A stretch of DNA of 41,710 nt from Coriobacteriia bacterium (GCA_003150175.1 QAKZ01000011.1:1-41710), one strand, 5' to 3'; numbered from the stretch's first letter, positions 30,717 through 38,704 are shown. The notes: generated by a model not told the origin, from the sequence alone. Made by a program: numbers and translations.

Positions 30717-31490
30717 ATGCCACAGATGTCGTCAGAGGAACGCCGCGTAGCCATTCTCTCCATGCTGGAAAGAGATGCTTCCGTGCAGGTGGGGCAGCTC
30801 GCCGAGGCCTTCGGCGTCTCGCGCGTGACGGCGCGCGCCGACCTCGATGCCCTGGAGCGCGACGGCAAGCTGAGGCGCACCCGCGGCGGGGCGACCTCGC
30901 TCTCGCGGACCCTCACGGTGTCGGTGCAGGACAAGCGCGTCAACGTGAACGTTGAGGCCAAGCGCGCCATCGCCCGCCGCGCGGCGGCGCTCGTGGCGGA
31001 CGGCGACTCTATATTGGTGGACTCGGGGACGACGTCGCTCGAGTTCGTGCGCGCGCTCGCGGGGAGAGCGTCCGTCACGGTGGTCACGGACGACTTCACC
31101 GTCGCCGACTTCGTGGACCGTTCGATGCCCGCGCTCGACGTGATCATGCTCGGCGGGACCCTGCGAAAGGGCCACCGCTACACCGACGGGCCCATCGCCC
31201 TGCGCTCGCTCGAGCTGCTGCGCCCGGACAAGGCGTTCGTCACGCCGACCGCCTACGCCCCGGGCCGGGGCCTCATGACCAACAACCAAGAGATGGCAGA
31301 GCTCAAGCGGGCCTTCCTCGGCTGTGCGCACGCCACCTACGTGCTCATGGACTCCAGCAAGGTGGGGGCGCGCGGCCTCATGTGGTTTGGCAGGCTCGAC
31401 GCCGCCGACGCGGTGGTCATGGAGAAGGACCCGGACGGCAAGGTCGCCGCCGACCTGGAGGAGACCTCCTGCGAGCTGCTGCTCGCGTAG
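30717..31490 (+). CDS. DeoR-family transcriptional regulator
   Basis: A 257-residue sugar-phosphate-sensing repressor of the DeoR family, the class of AgaR, LacR and FruR. ATG 30717 is used, with GAGAGG upstream; ATG 30726 is an in-frame alternative. N-terminal HTH: EERRVAILSMLERDASVQVG, FGVSRVTARADLDALERDGK, RTRGGA (about 6-60). Effector domain (about 75-255): ILVDSGTTSLEFVRAL binds the sugar phosphate, MLGGTLRKGH, LMDSSKVG. Divergent from the aldolase-kinase pair, with a 293-base shared control region, so it probably controls these genes with tagatose or fructose phosphates as inducer. Intact, unlike the DeoR copy at 27699. A hairpin follows at 31573. Confidence 0.92.
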   Translation: MPQMSSEERRVAILSMLERDASVQVGQLAEAFGVSRVTARADLDALERDGKLRRTRGGATSLSRTLTVSVQDKRVNVNVEAKRAIARRAAALVADGDSILVDSGTTSLEFVRALAGRASVTVVTDDFTVADFVDRSMPALDVIMLGGTLRKGHRYTDGPIALRSLELLRPDKAFVTPTAYAPGRGLMTNNQEMAELKRAFLGCAHATYVLMDSSKVGARGLMWFGRLDAADAVVMEKDPDGKVAADLEETSCELLLA

Positions 31491-31572
31491 GCGAGCATGG
31501 CTTTGCCTGCCCCGCCGCGCCAGCCGGCCCCCGCCGTCAGCCTGCTTCCTCTCTCGATGCCCGCTTACCGAG

Positions 31573-31609
31573 GTCCCGTGCGCGAAAAACGTTCGGGACG
31601 GCGTTTTTT
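31573..31609 (+). terminator. Terminator after the DeoR gene
   Basis: GTCCCG (31573-31578) and CGGGAC (31594-31599) pair, a 15-base loop, then GGCG and six T. Confidence 0.55.
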
Positions 31610-31739
31610 CTTGCCCGCTTTCGATATCTTTCGTTTGGCTAGAAACGAAGCGGCGGACTCGTTGTTCAGACGACCTCGTGCACCCATGTGAGATGGATTC
31701 CAGCTTTTGAAGAACCCCTGATTGGATAGGTTGAGGCCG

Positions 31740-31756
31740 AATTGGTATCAACCATT
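31740..31756. promoter_or_regulatory. Candidate GntR operator, AATTGGTATCAACCATT
   Basis: The core TGGT-ATCA-ACCA resembles the sites known for GntR/HutC regulators of amino-sugar genes (NagR/DasR, TGGTxTAGACCA type). The reverse complement of the site before the GntR gene (35414-35431) reads AATTGGTACCTACCACTT, nearly the same. It overlaps a possible -10 (TATCAA, 18 bases after TTGGAT at 31722). Confidence 0.55.
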
Positions 31757-31823
31757 AGGACCACAAAAGCAGGGCTCATCTTCATCAAATGCAAAGTAAA
31801 AGAAAGTAATCTACTTAGCTATC

Positions 31824-31859
31824 TTGAGATAAACAGCACATGTTTTTATGTGTAACACA
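31824..31859 (+). promoter_or_regulatory. Candidate promoter of the PTS operon with overlapping palindromes
   Basis: TTGAGA (31824-31829), 17 bases, TATGTG (31847-31852). CACAT/ATGTG (31837-31852) and TGTGTAACACA (31849-31859) overlap the -10, so a second regulator, perhaps DeoR-type, could act here. Confidence 0.4.
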
Positions 31860-32129
31860 ATGAGAACATGCAGGTAAAAGGCACAAAACACCGTGAACGG
31901 TAGTAAATGCATCGGTCAGCGGTCATTTTTGCCGTTTGTGGAAGGTGTGAAGGAAACCTGTAGCAAATCCAGCTATAGTGGCCTTACTCGCCGATGGTTA
32001 CAACCAGTTAACCGGACGGCAGCATAGAGCAATAAACGCTGCATTAATACGAAATTCAAGACTCGTAGGGTTCTTCTCAGCAAGCGGACGCAGGCTCGGG
32101 AAGGGCCCGACATTTAAGGAGAAGCACAC

Positions 32130-32573
32130 ATGGTCGGTTGCATCCTCACTGGACACGGAACCTTCGCCGAGGGCGTCGGCGGCGCGCTCGAGATGGTGGG
32201 CGGCCCGCAGGAGTCCTTCCGGTCCGTGTCGTTCCACGAGGACGAGGCGGCCACCTTCGGCGACAAGCTTGCCGCGGCGATCTCCGAGATGTCCGCCACC
32301 TGCGACGGCGTCATCGTTTTCTGCGACCTCATGGGCGGCACGCCCTTCAACCAGGCCATGATGGCCGCGGCCGCCACCCCCGGCGTCGAGGTCGTCACCG
32401 GCACCAACCTGCCCATGCTCCTCGAGACCCTCTCGACCCGCATGCCCGACTCCACCGTCGACGAGCTTGTCGAGTGCGCCCTCGCCGCCGGAAAGATGGG
32501 CGTCGACCACAAGAAGCTCGAGGTCGCCGACGACTCCGACGACGACCCGTTCGGTGAGGAGGATGGTCTGTAA
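32130..32573 (+). CDS. PTS EIIA component, mannose (Man/Aga) family
   Basis: A cytosolic phosphocarrier that takes phosphate from HPr and gives it to EIIB. 147 residues from ATG 32130 with AAGGAG upstream. The phospho-accepting His9 lies in ILTGHGTFAEG, the family hallmark. VIVFCDLMGGTPFNQAMM and TGTNLPMLLE are the other typical blocks. A short acidic tail (DDSDDDPFGEEDGL) ends it. The last codons contain GGTGAGGAGGATGG, which serves as ribosome site for the overlapping next gene (TAATG). The identical 14 bases recur at the EIIC/EIID junction (34293-34306). First gene of the PTS operon; the substrate is probably an amino sugar, judged from AgaS and the deacetylase downstream. Confidence 0.95.
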   Translation: MVGCILTGHGTFAEGVGGALEMVGGPQESFRSVSFHEDEAATFGDKLAAAISEMSATCDGVIVFCDLMGGTPFNQAMMAAAATPGVEVVTGTNLPMLLETLSTRMPDSTVDELVECALAAGKMGVDHKKLEVADDSDDDPFGEEDGL

Positions 32574-32863
32574 TGCCCGCGAACTTCATGGAGAACATCC
32601 TCGCGTCCTCCATCGTCTTCCTTGTGTTCCTCGCCGTCATCGGCGTGATCTTCTCGATCGTCAACTACCGCCGCATGAGCAAGCAGAAGGACTACTACAA
32701 GGACGTCCACACCGAGCTCGCCCCCGGAAAGAAGGTCGCCTTCGCGAGCGGCCTCATCGGCAAGCTCGTCCGCGTCGGCAAGGAGACCTGCGACATCGAG
32801 GTCAAGTCCGGGGCCGTCATCGAGGTTTCTCGCTACGCCGTCCAAGAGATCCTGGACAAGTAG
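32573..32863 (+). CDS. YajC-like small membrane protein within the PTS operon
   Basis: 96 residues from ATG 32573, overlapping the EIIA stop by one base. One N-terminal membrane helix (about 10-30, ILASSIVFLVFLAVIGVIFS), then NYRRMSKQKDYYKD and a small soluble domain with PGKKVAFASGLIGKLVRVGKETCDIEVKSG, the pattern of YajC, the accessory subunit of the Sec translocase. Its position between EIIA and EIIB makes a housekeeping role unlikely. YajC-like genes are also part of streptococcal glycosaminoglycan PTS loci as I recall, so this may be a PTS-specific paralogue that helps membrane insertion or assembly of EIIC/EIID. That role is inference. Confidence 0.8.
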   Translation: MPANFMENILASSIVFLVFLAVIGVIFSIVNYRRMSKQKDYYKDVHTELAPGKKVAFASGLIGKLVRVGKETCDIEVKSGAVIEVSRYAVQEILDK

Positions 32864-32923
32864 CAACGTCGCCGCAAGCAGGTACTGAGCGCTCCCGCGG
32901 GAGCAAGTAGAGAGGAAGCCATC

Positions 32924-33406
32924 ATGGCAGAGCCCAACATCGTCCTCGTCCGCATCGACAACCGCCTCATCCACGGCCAGGTCGCAACCCAGTGGACCTC
33001 CACCGTCGGCGCGAACCTCATCCTCGTCGCCAACGACGAGGTCGCCGGCAACAAGATGCGCCAGAACCTCATGAACATGGCCGCCCCCCAGGGCGTCGCC
33101 ACCCGTTACTTCTCGATCCAGAAGACGATCGACGTGATCTTCAAGGCCGCGCCGCGCCAGCACATCTTCATCGTCGTCGAGAACCCCGAGGACGCCCTTC
33201 GCCTCGTCGAGGGCGGCGTGCCCATCAAGAAGCTCAACATCGGCAACATGCACATGGCCGACGGCAAGCGCCAGGTCGCGACCTCCGTCGCCGTCGACGA
33301 CGCAGACGTCGCCGCGTTCAAGAAGCTCCAGGAGCACGGCGTCGAGCTCTCCATTCAGCGTGTCCCGTCCACGCCCGTCGAGAACACCGACAAACTCTTC
33401 TCGTAA
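32924..33406 (+). CDS. PTS EIIB component, mannose family
   Basis: 160 residues from ATG 32924, with GAGAGGAAG upstream. The phospho-accepting His17 lies in RIDNRLIHGQVATQW, the invariant motif of EIIB-Man proteins. Further blocks are LILVANDEVAGNKMRQNLM, IVVENPEDALRLVEGGVPIK and LNIGNMHM. The domain takes phosphate from EIIA and passes it directly to the sugar bound in EIIC/EIID. The length is typical. It is 60 bases from the YajC-like gene and 106 from EIIC, all in one direction, so one transcript is likely. Confidence 0.96.
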   Translation: MAEPNIVLVRIDNRLIHGQVATQWTSTVGANLILVANDEVAGNKMRQNLMNMAAPQGVATRYFSIQKTIDVIFKAAPRQHIFIVVENPEDALRLVEGGVPIKKLNIGNMHMADGKRQVATSVAVDDADVAAFKKLQEHGVELSIQRVPSTPVENTDKLFS

Positions 33407-33512
33407 GAGCACCGCGCGTCCCTAAGCTCGGTTCTAGGCGCCGCTCGGCGCAGGAACATAGTCAATTGGTCCCCCGGGGAGGGGGAAGACAAAAAGGAAA
33501 GGAGGAGCAAAG

Positions 33513-34313
33513 ATGGAATACTCAGTCATTCAGGTGGCCCTGGTCTTCATCGTCACGTTCATCGCGGCTATCGACCAGTTCAGCTTCCTCGAGTCTCTGT
33601 ATCAGCCGATCGTCACTGGCATGGTGATCGGCCTCATCCTGGGCGATGTCCAGACCGGCCTCATCGTCGGCGGCACCTACCAGCTGATGACCATCGGTAA
33701 CATGCCGATCGGAGGTGCCCAGCCCCCCAACGCCGTCGTCGGCGGCATCATGGCTGCGACGCTCGCGATCTCTCTGGATCTGGACCCGAACGCGGCCGTC
33801 GCGATGGCCATCCCGTTCTCGCTCCTGGGCCAGTACGGCGTGACGCTCATCTTCACCATCATGTCCCCGCTTATGTCCAAGTGCGACCAGTACGCGGCTG
33901 AGGCCAAACCCAAGGGCATCGAGCACATCAACTACCTCGCTATGTGCCTGCTCGGCCTCATCTTCGGCGTCGTCGTCACCCTGTTCTTCATCGGTGGCGC
34001 CACCATGGGCCAGGCCGTTGTCGACGCGATCCCCAAGTGGCTGTCCGCGGGCCTGTCTGCCGCCGGTGGCATGATGCGCTTCGTCGGCTTCGCCATCCTG
34101 CTCAAGTTCATGATGACCCGCGATATGTGGGGCTTCTACTTCATGGGCTTCGGCCTTGCCCTGGTCGTCGCCAACATCCCGGCGCTGGCCACCCCCGCAC
34201 TGCTCATTCTGGCCTTCATCGGCTTCGGCATCGCTTTCTGGGACTTCCAGCAGCAGACCGAGCTGAAGGGTGCCGTTGCTACCACGGACGGAGGTGAGGA
34301 GGATGGCATCTAA
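33513..34313 (+). CDS. PTS EIIC component, mannose family
   Basis: The sugar-channel subunit in the membrane. 266 residues from ATG 33513, with AAAGGAGGAG upstream. Hydrophobic along most of its length, about 8 helices or re-entrant segments. Family motifs: PIVTGMVIGLILGDVQTGLIVGGTYQLM near residue 32 and IGGAQPPNAVVGGIM near 70. The C-terminal tail is acidic (TTDGGEEDGI). Its last 11 bases overlap the start of EIID; GGTGAGGAGGATGG provides both the tail codons and the ribosome site of EIID. With EIID it forms the integral membrane transporter. Confidence 0.95.
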   Translation: MEYSVIQVALVFIVTFIAAIDQFSFLESLYQPIVTGMVIGLILGDVQTGLIVGGTYQLMTIGNMPIGGAQPPNAVVGGIMAATLAISLDLDPNAAVAMAIPFSLLGQYGVTLIFTIMSPLMSKCDQYAAEAKPKGIEHINYLAMCLLGLIFGVVVTLFFIGGATMGQAVVDAIPKWLSAGLSAAGGMMRFVGFAILLKFMMTRDMWGFYFMGFGLALVVANIPALATPALLILAFIGFGIAFWDFQQQTELKGAVATTDGGEEDGI

Positions 34314-35352
34314 TGTCACTACCTACAAGAACCTCACGCCTGCTCCTGATCTCGATCAGAAGACCCTTAACAAGATGGCTTGGCGCTCCTGCTTCCTGCA
34401 GGCGTCCTTCAACTACGAGCGCATGCAGGCGGCCGGCTGGCTGTACGGCATCCTCCCGGGCCTCGAGAAGATCCACACCGACAAGGACGACCTTGCGGCT
34501 TCCATGACCCACAACATGGAGTTCTTCAACATCCACCCGTTCCTGGTCACCTTCGCCATGGGCATCTGCCTGTCCCTGGAGCAGAAGAAGGCCGACATCC
34601 CGACCATCCGCGCCGTCCGCGTCTCCCTCATGGGCCCGCTCGGCGGCATCGGCGACGCCCTCTTCTGGATGACCCTCGTGCCGATCCTCGCGGGCATCAC
34701 CTCCCAGATGGCCATCGCCGGTAACATCGCCGGCCCGATCGTCTTCCTGCTCATCTTCAACATTATCCAGTTCGCCATCCGCTTCGGCCTGATGAACTGG
34801 TCCTACAAGATGGGCACCCAGGCCATCGACGCCCTCATGGACAACATGAAGGCGTTCACCCGCGCGGCCTCCATCCTCGGCGTCTTCGTCGTCGGCTGCC
34901 TGACCGTCACCATGGGCGGCACCCAGATCGCGCTGACCATCCCGAACGGCTCCTCCGAGTCCTATGTGGCCCACACCGCCACCGTCTCCAACGACGAGGT
35001 CTCGAAGTTCGAGGTCATCTCCAAGAGCGACGACGGCACCACCACCGCTGGTATGGTCGACGCTGACGGCGAGGCCCTGACCACCGTCGACGCCTCCGGC
35101 GCCAAGATCACCGCCGGTGCCACCGATCTCGGCAACGGCATGAGCGAGGTCACCTACATGGAGATGGTGGAGACCCCCGTCACGGTCGACTTCGCCTCCA
35201 TCCTCGACTCGATCTGCCCGAAGCTCATCCCGCTCGCGCTGGTCATGCTCCTCTACTACCTCTTCGCCAAGCACAACTTCACCCCGATGAAGGGCATCGT
35301 CCTTATGCTCGTCCTCGGCATCGTTGGCGGATTCTTTGGAATCTGGGCGTAG
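34303..35352 (+). CDS. PTS EIID component, mannose family, with extended outer loop
   Basis: Partner of EIIC in the membrane complex. The start ATG 34303 (MASNVTTYKNLTPAPDLDQKTLNKMAWRSCFLQASFNYERMQ) sits in GAGGATGG and overlaps EIIC by 11 bases. EIID motifs: RSCFLQASFNYERMQAAGW, HNMEFFNIHPFL, VSLMGPLGGIGDALFW. At 349 residues it is longer than common EIID proteins (about 270-305). The extra length is a polar stretch of some 80-90 residues around 210-300 (NGSSESYV...TTTAGMVDADGEAL...) between two hydrophobic segments, probably outside the cell. The C-terminal helices (LIPLALVMLLYYLF, GIVLMLVLGIVGGFF) are normal. A hairpin terminator follows. Confidence 0.94.
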   Translation: MASNVTTYKNLTPAPDLDQKTLNKMAWRSCFLQASFNYERMQAAGWLYGILPGLEKIHTDKDDLAASMTHNMEFFNIHPFLVTFAMGICLSLEQKKADIPTIRAVRVSLMGPLGGIGDALFWMTLVPILAGITSQMAIAGNIAGPIVFLLIFNIIQFAIRFGLMNWSYKMGTQAIDALMDNMKAFTRAASILGVFVVGCLTVTMGGTQIALTIPNGSSESYVAHTATVSNDEVSKFEVISKSDDGTTTAGMVDADGEALTTVDASGAKITAGATDLGNGMSEVTYMEMVETPVTVDFASILDSICPKLIPLALVMLLYYLFAKHNFTPMKGIVLMLVLGIVGGFFGIWA

Positions 35353-35371
35353 CGAGTAGCCTTCCGATGGG

Positions 35372-35408
35372 GAGGCGCGCGGGAACGTCCCCGCGCGCCT
35401 CTCTTTTT
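35372..35408 (+). terminator. Terminator of the PTS operon
   Basis: A 12-bp perfect GC stem (35372-35383 with 35390-35401), loop AACGTC, followed by TCTTTTT. Confidence 0.9.
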
Positions 35409-35413
35409 CGAGT

Positions 35414-35431
35414 AAGTGGTAGGTACCAATT
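35414..35431. promoter_or_regulatory. Candidate GntR operator before the GntR gene
   Basis: Core TGGT-AGGT-ACCA (35417-35428). Read on the other strand the site is AATTGGTACCTACCACTT, close to the site before the PTS operon at 31740. It lies about 100 bases before the GntR start, fitting autoregulation. Confidence 0.55.
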
Positions 35432-35530
35432 TGCGGTATGGTTGGGCCAGGTTCCACGGCGTCCGCCTCGGCGGCGTCCGCGGGGCATGGCCTGGGTATA
35501 TCCGAACGAGACCGAGTGAAGGGGGGCGCC

Positions 35531-36259
35531 GTGGCCGCGGCGGCACGCAAGCAACCACTGTACGACCAGCTGGTTGACCTCTTGAGCGAAAAAATCCAGA
35601 ACGAGATGCAGCCCGGCGACGCGCTGCCCTCCGAGCGCGACCTCGCCGAGACCTACGGGCTCTCGCGCACGACGGTTCGCTTGGCCATGTCCGAGCTCGA
35701 GGAGCTCGGGCTCGTCACGCGCAGGCACGGGAAGGGCACGTTCGTCTCGAGCGTCTCGCGCGACACGACCGACCTCATGGGCGCCTACAGCTTCACCGAC
35801 CAGATGCGCTCGCTCGGCCGCGTTCCGCGCACGGAGGTCGTCGACTTCGAGCTGCGCGAGGCGCCGCGGTTCGTCGCCGAGCACATGGACCTCCATCTGG
35901 GGGAGGGGGTCTACCGCATGAGGCGCCTGCGCTGGGCCGACGACGTCCCCATGATGCTCGAGCGCACCTACATGCCTGCGCGCCTCTTTGCCGGGCTCAC
36001 GCAAAAGATGGTCGAGTCAAAGCCGCTCTACGAGATCGTCGAGCAGGACTACCGGATAAAGATCAAGACCGCGGAGGAGGCCTTCGGCGCCCGCGCGGCC
36101 CGCGCCGACGAGGCCAAGCTCCTGCAGATCGAGGATGGCGCGCCGGTGCTGCACCTGGTGCGCACCACCTACAACAGCAAAAACGTCGTCATCGAGTACA
36201 CGCGATCCGTCGCGCGCGCCGATATGTTCGAGTACAAGATCGTCCACACACGCAATTAG
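35531..36259 (+). CDS. GntR-family regulator with UTRA domain (HutC/NagR type)
   Basis: 242 residues from GTG 35531 (reads AAAARKQPLYDQLVDLL), preceded by GAAGGGGGG. The open frame to 35438 would include an Ala/Ser/Gly-rich stretch unlike the family. N-terminal winged helix (about 8-72): LYDQLVDLLSEKI, GDALPSERDLAETYGLSRTT, MSELEELGLVTRRHGKGTFV. UTRA effector domain (about 85-240): YSFTDQMRSLGR, RMRRLRWADDVPMMLERTYMP, HLVRTTYNSKNVVIEYTRSVARAD. The length is typical. Relatives NagR and DasR sense amino-sugar phosphates, which agrees with agaS and the deacetylase directly downstream. Two matching TGGT-N4-ACCA sites, at 31740 and 35414, are the likely targets. Confidence 0.92.
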   Translation: MAAAARKQPLYDQLVDLLSEKIQNEMQPGDALPSERDLAETYGLSRTTVRLAMSELEELGLVTRRHGKGTFVSSVSRDTTDLMGAYSFTDQMRSLGRVPRTEVVDFELREAPRFVAEHMDLHLGEGVYRMRRLRWADDVPMMLERTYMPARLFAGLTQKMVESKPLYEIVEQDYRIKIKTAEEAFGARAARADEAKLLQIEDGAPVLHLVRTTYNSKNVVIEYTRSVARADMFEYKIVHTRN

Positions 36260-36308
36260 CGTTTAAGGCTATGCCGAGCCCGCGGGCCGGCAGGAGGGAG
36301 TTGCAGAT

Positions 36309-37475
36309 ATGTTCAAGTTCGATGTGGCGGAGCTCACCAAGATGGGTGCCCAGATCACCACCGCAGAGATTGCCCAGCAGCCCGAGCTCTGGCGCGATGC
36401 CTTCAACATCTATAAGAACAACCTCGAGGGCGTCGAGAAGTTCCTCGCCGAGGCTCGCGCCATGGGAGACGGCCGTCTCTCCGTCGTCTTTACCGGTGCC
36501 GGCACCTCCGACTACGTCGGCGACACCTGCGCTCCGTACCTGCGCCACGCCGGCGACACGGCTCTCTACGACTTCAAGCCCATCGCCACGACGGACATCG
36601 TGAGCGCCCCGCGCGACTTCCTGAACCCCGATGAGCCGACCGTCGTCGTCTCGTTCGCGCGCTCCGGCAACAGCCCCGAGTCCCTTGCGGCTGTCCAGAT
36701 TGCTAAGCAGTTCGTCAAGAACGTCAAGTTCATCAACATCACCTGCGCACCCGAGGGCAAGCTCGCCGTCGAGTCCGCCGACGACCCGAATGCCTACACC
36801 ATCTTGATCCCGCGCGCCAACGACAAGGGCTTCGCGATGACCGGCAGCTATAGCTGCATGACGCTCATCGCCACCCTCATCTTCGACACCGCCTCCATCG
36901 AGCAGAAGGCTGCTTGGGTCGAGCAGATCGCAAAGATGGGCGAGGAGGTCGTGGAGCGCGAGCAGGAGATCGCCGATTACCTCGCCTGCGACTTCAACCG
37001 CGTGACCTACCTCGGCTCCGGTTCCTTTGGCGGCCTGGCCCAGGAGTCTCAGCTCAAGATCCTCGAGCTCGCCCACGGCCTCGTTGCCACCTCCTACGAC
37101 ACCTCCATGGGCTATCGCCACGGGCCGAAGTCTTTCGTCGACGACAAGACCCTCGTGTTCGTCTTCGTCAATAACGACGAGTACACCCGTCAGTACGACC
37201 TCGACATCCTCAACGAGATCGGCGGCGACGAGATCGCTATGAAGACCATCGCCGTCCAGCAGGACGACAAGACCGTCTTTGGTGGCAAGAGCTTCACCTT
37301 CAAGGGTTACGACCTGCTTCCCGAGGGTTATCTGGCGCTTCCCTTCGTCATGGTTGCCCAGACCGTGAGCCTGCTCAATTCCGTGCGCGTCGGCAACACT
37401 CCCGATACTCCCAGCCCGACCGGCACCGTCAACCGCGTGGTCAAGGGCGTGACCATCCACCCGTTCAACGCCTAA
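36309..37475 (+). CDS. agaS: AgaS-type SIS sugar isomerase (galactosamine-6-phosphate deaminase/isomerase)
   Basis: 388 residues from ATG 36309 with GGAGGGAG upstream. Two SIS domains: the first with VFTGAGTSDYVG (about 58) and VVSFARSGNSPES (about 116), the second with YLGSGSFGGLAQESQLKILEL (about 237) and the conserved YRHGPKSFV. The C-terminus PSPTGTVNRVVKGVTIHPF is characteristic of AgaS, in contrast to GlmS, which carries a glutaminase domain, and NagB, which has another fold. AgaS turns galactosamine-6-phosphate into tagatose-6-phosphate and ammonia. Its product is the substrate of the PfkB kinase at 28624, and its substrate comes from the deacetylase 11 bases downstream. The three-gene order GntR, agaS, deacetylase suggests one operon. 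Confidence 0.88.
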   Translation: MFKFDVAELTKMGAQITTAEIAQQPELWRDAFNIYKNNLEGVEKFLAEARAMGDGRLSVVFTGAGTSDYVGDTCAPYLRHAGDTALYDFKPIATTDIVSAPRDFLNPDEPTVVVSFARSGNSPESLAAVQIAKQFVKNVKFINITCAPEGKLAVESADDPNAYTILIPRANDKGFAMTGSYSCMTLIATLIFDTASIEQKAAWVEQIAKMGEEVVEREQEIADYLACDFNRVTYLGSGSFGGLAQESQLKILELAHGLVATSYDTSMGYRHGPKSFVDDKTLVFVFVNNDEYTRQYDLDILNEIGGDEIAMKTIAVQQDDKTVFGGKSFTFKGYDLLPEGYLALPFVMVAQTVSLLNSVRVGNTPDTPSPTGTVNRVVKGVTIHPFNA

Positions 37476-37485
37476 GGAGCGCGTG

Positions 37486-38643
37486 ATGAGCAAGTACGCC
37501 ATCAAAGCCGCCAAGTTCCTCCTGCCCGGCGCCGTTATGGCGGGCGGATACCTGACCATCGACGGCAACAAGTTCGGCATGTGGTCGGCCGAGGCTCCCG
37601 AAGGGCTGCCTGTGGTCGACGAGTCGGGCAAGTGGGTTGCTCCCGGCCTTGTGGACACCCACATCCACGGTTTCTATAACCATGCCACGACGGACTGCGA
37701 CCCCGACGGTATCAACGTCTCGAGCGTCGAACTTGCGCGCCGCGGCACCACGAGCTGGCTGCCGACGACCTTCACCGAGTCTTCGGAGCACATTCGCGAG
37801 GCCTGCGCCGCCATTGCCGAGGCCGACGAGAATCGCGACGAGACGTTTGTCGGCGCCCACGTTCAGGGCATCTACCTCGAGGGTCCCTTCTTTACCTCGA
37901 AGCATGTGGGCGCCCAGAACCCTGCGTACCTTGTGGACCCGTCGTATGAGGATTTCGAGTCCTGGCAGAAGGCCGCCGGCGGGCGCATTCGCAAGAGCGC
38001 GCTCGCGGCAGAGCGAGACGGTTCGCCCGAGTACTGCGCGCAGCTCGCGGCGGAGGGCGTCGTCACGTGCATCGGCCACTCTGATGCAACTTACGACGAG
38101 GCCTTGGCCGCCGTCAATGCCGGTGCCACCTGCTTTGTCCACACATACAACGGCATGCGCGGCCTGCATCACCGCGAGCCGGGCATCGTCGGCTGCGCCA
38201 TGACGACGCCCGAGACCTACGCCGAGATCATCTGCGACGGCCACCACGTGGTCCCTGCGGCGATCAAGGCCGTGGTCAACGCAAAGGGCTGGGACCATGT
38301 GGTTCTCATCACCGACTGCCTGGGGCCCGGCGGCATGCCCGAGGGCGAGTACATGAGCGGCGGCCTGCCCGTCGTCATGCGCGACGGCGCATGTTACCTG
38401 CGCGACGGCAGCAGCCTTGCCGGCTCCATCGCCACGCTCGCCCAGATCGTCAAGAACGTCTATGACTGGCAGGTCGTGACCGCCGAGCAGGCGCTCCGCA
38501 TGGCCACCGAGGTCCCCGCGCGCTCCGCGGGCATCGCCGGCTCCTGCGGCTCCATCCTGCCCGGGCGAGACGCCGACTTCATCGTCCTCGATGCCGAGCT
38601 GAACCTCGAGGCGACGTATATGGCCGGCAAGCTCGTGGAGTAA
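37486..38643 (+). CDS. N-acetyl-hexosamine-6-phosphate deacetylase (NagA/AgaA family)
   Basis: Removes acetate from GlcNAc-6-P or GalNAc-6-P in the cytosol; amidohydrolase superfamily. 385 residues from ATG 37486; AAGGAG (37474-37479) is six bases away, while GTG 37483 is too near. Motifs: DTHIHG with His59 and His61, YLEGPFF (metal-binding Glu), GHSDATYDEA (His), FVHTYNGMRGLHHREPG (usual HLFNAM replaced by HTYNGM) and LITDCLGPGG (catalytic Asp). The length is normal. NagA and AgaA differ little by eye; the coupling with agaS favours GalNAc-6-P. It is likely the last gene of the operon; a hairpin follows. Confidence 0.92.
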   Translation: MSKYAIKAAKFLLPGAVMAGGYLTIDGNKFGMWSAEAPEGLPVVDESGKWVAPGLVDTHIHGFYNHATTDCDPDGINVSSVELARRGTTSWLPTTFTESSEHIREACAAIAEADENRDETFVGAHVQGIYLEGPFFTSKHVGAQNPAYLVDPSYEDFESWQKAAGGRIRKSALAAERDGSPEYCAQLAAEGVVTCIGHSDATYDEALAAVNAGATCFVHTYNGMRGLHHREPGIVGCAMTTPETYAEIICDGHHVVPAAIKAVVNAKGWDHVVLITDCLGPGGMPEGEYMSGGLPVVMRDGACYLRDGSSLAGSIATLAQIVKNVYDWQVVTAEQALRMATEVPARSAGIAGSCGSILPGRDADFIVLDAELNLEATYMAGKLVE

Positions 38644-38670
38644 CGCTCACGGGAATTATCGCCTCCCTTG

Positions 38671-38704
38671 GGGACGGGCGCCTGCTCGCGCGGGTGCCCG
38701 TCCC
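38671..38704 (+). terminator. Hairpin after the deacetylase gene
   Basis: GGGACGGGC (38671-38679) pairs with GCCCGTCCC (38696-38704) over a 16-base loop; tail TTATAC. Weak T-run. Confidence 0.5.

Larger units (their letters stand above)
31610..32129. other. AT-rich control region before the PTS operon
   Basis: No gene is convincing on either strand. This 520-base stretch is far more AT-rich than the coding DNA around it. It holds the TGGT-N4-ACCA site at 31740, a promoter-like pair at 31824, and several short palindromes such as TGTGTAACACA (31849-31859). The long leader suggests multi-input control of the PTS operon. Confidence 0.6.

Noticed and set aside
31610..32129. A hidden gene or insertion-sequence remnant before the PTS operon
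   Set aside because: The AT-rich composition attracts attention, but no frame has a start with ribosome site, and no terminal repeats or transposase fragments were seen. Promoter-type sequence explains it better.
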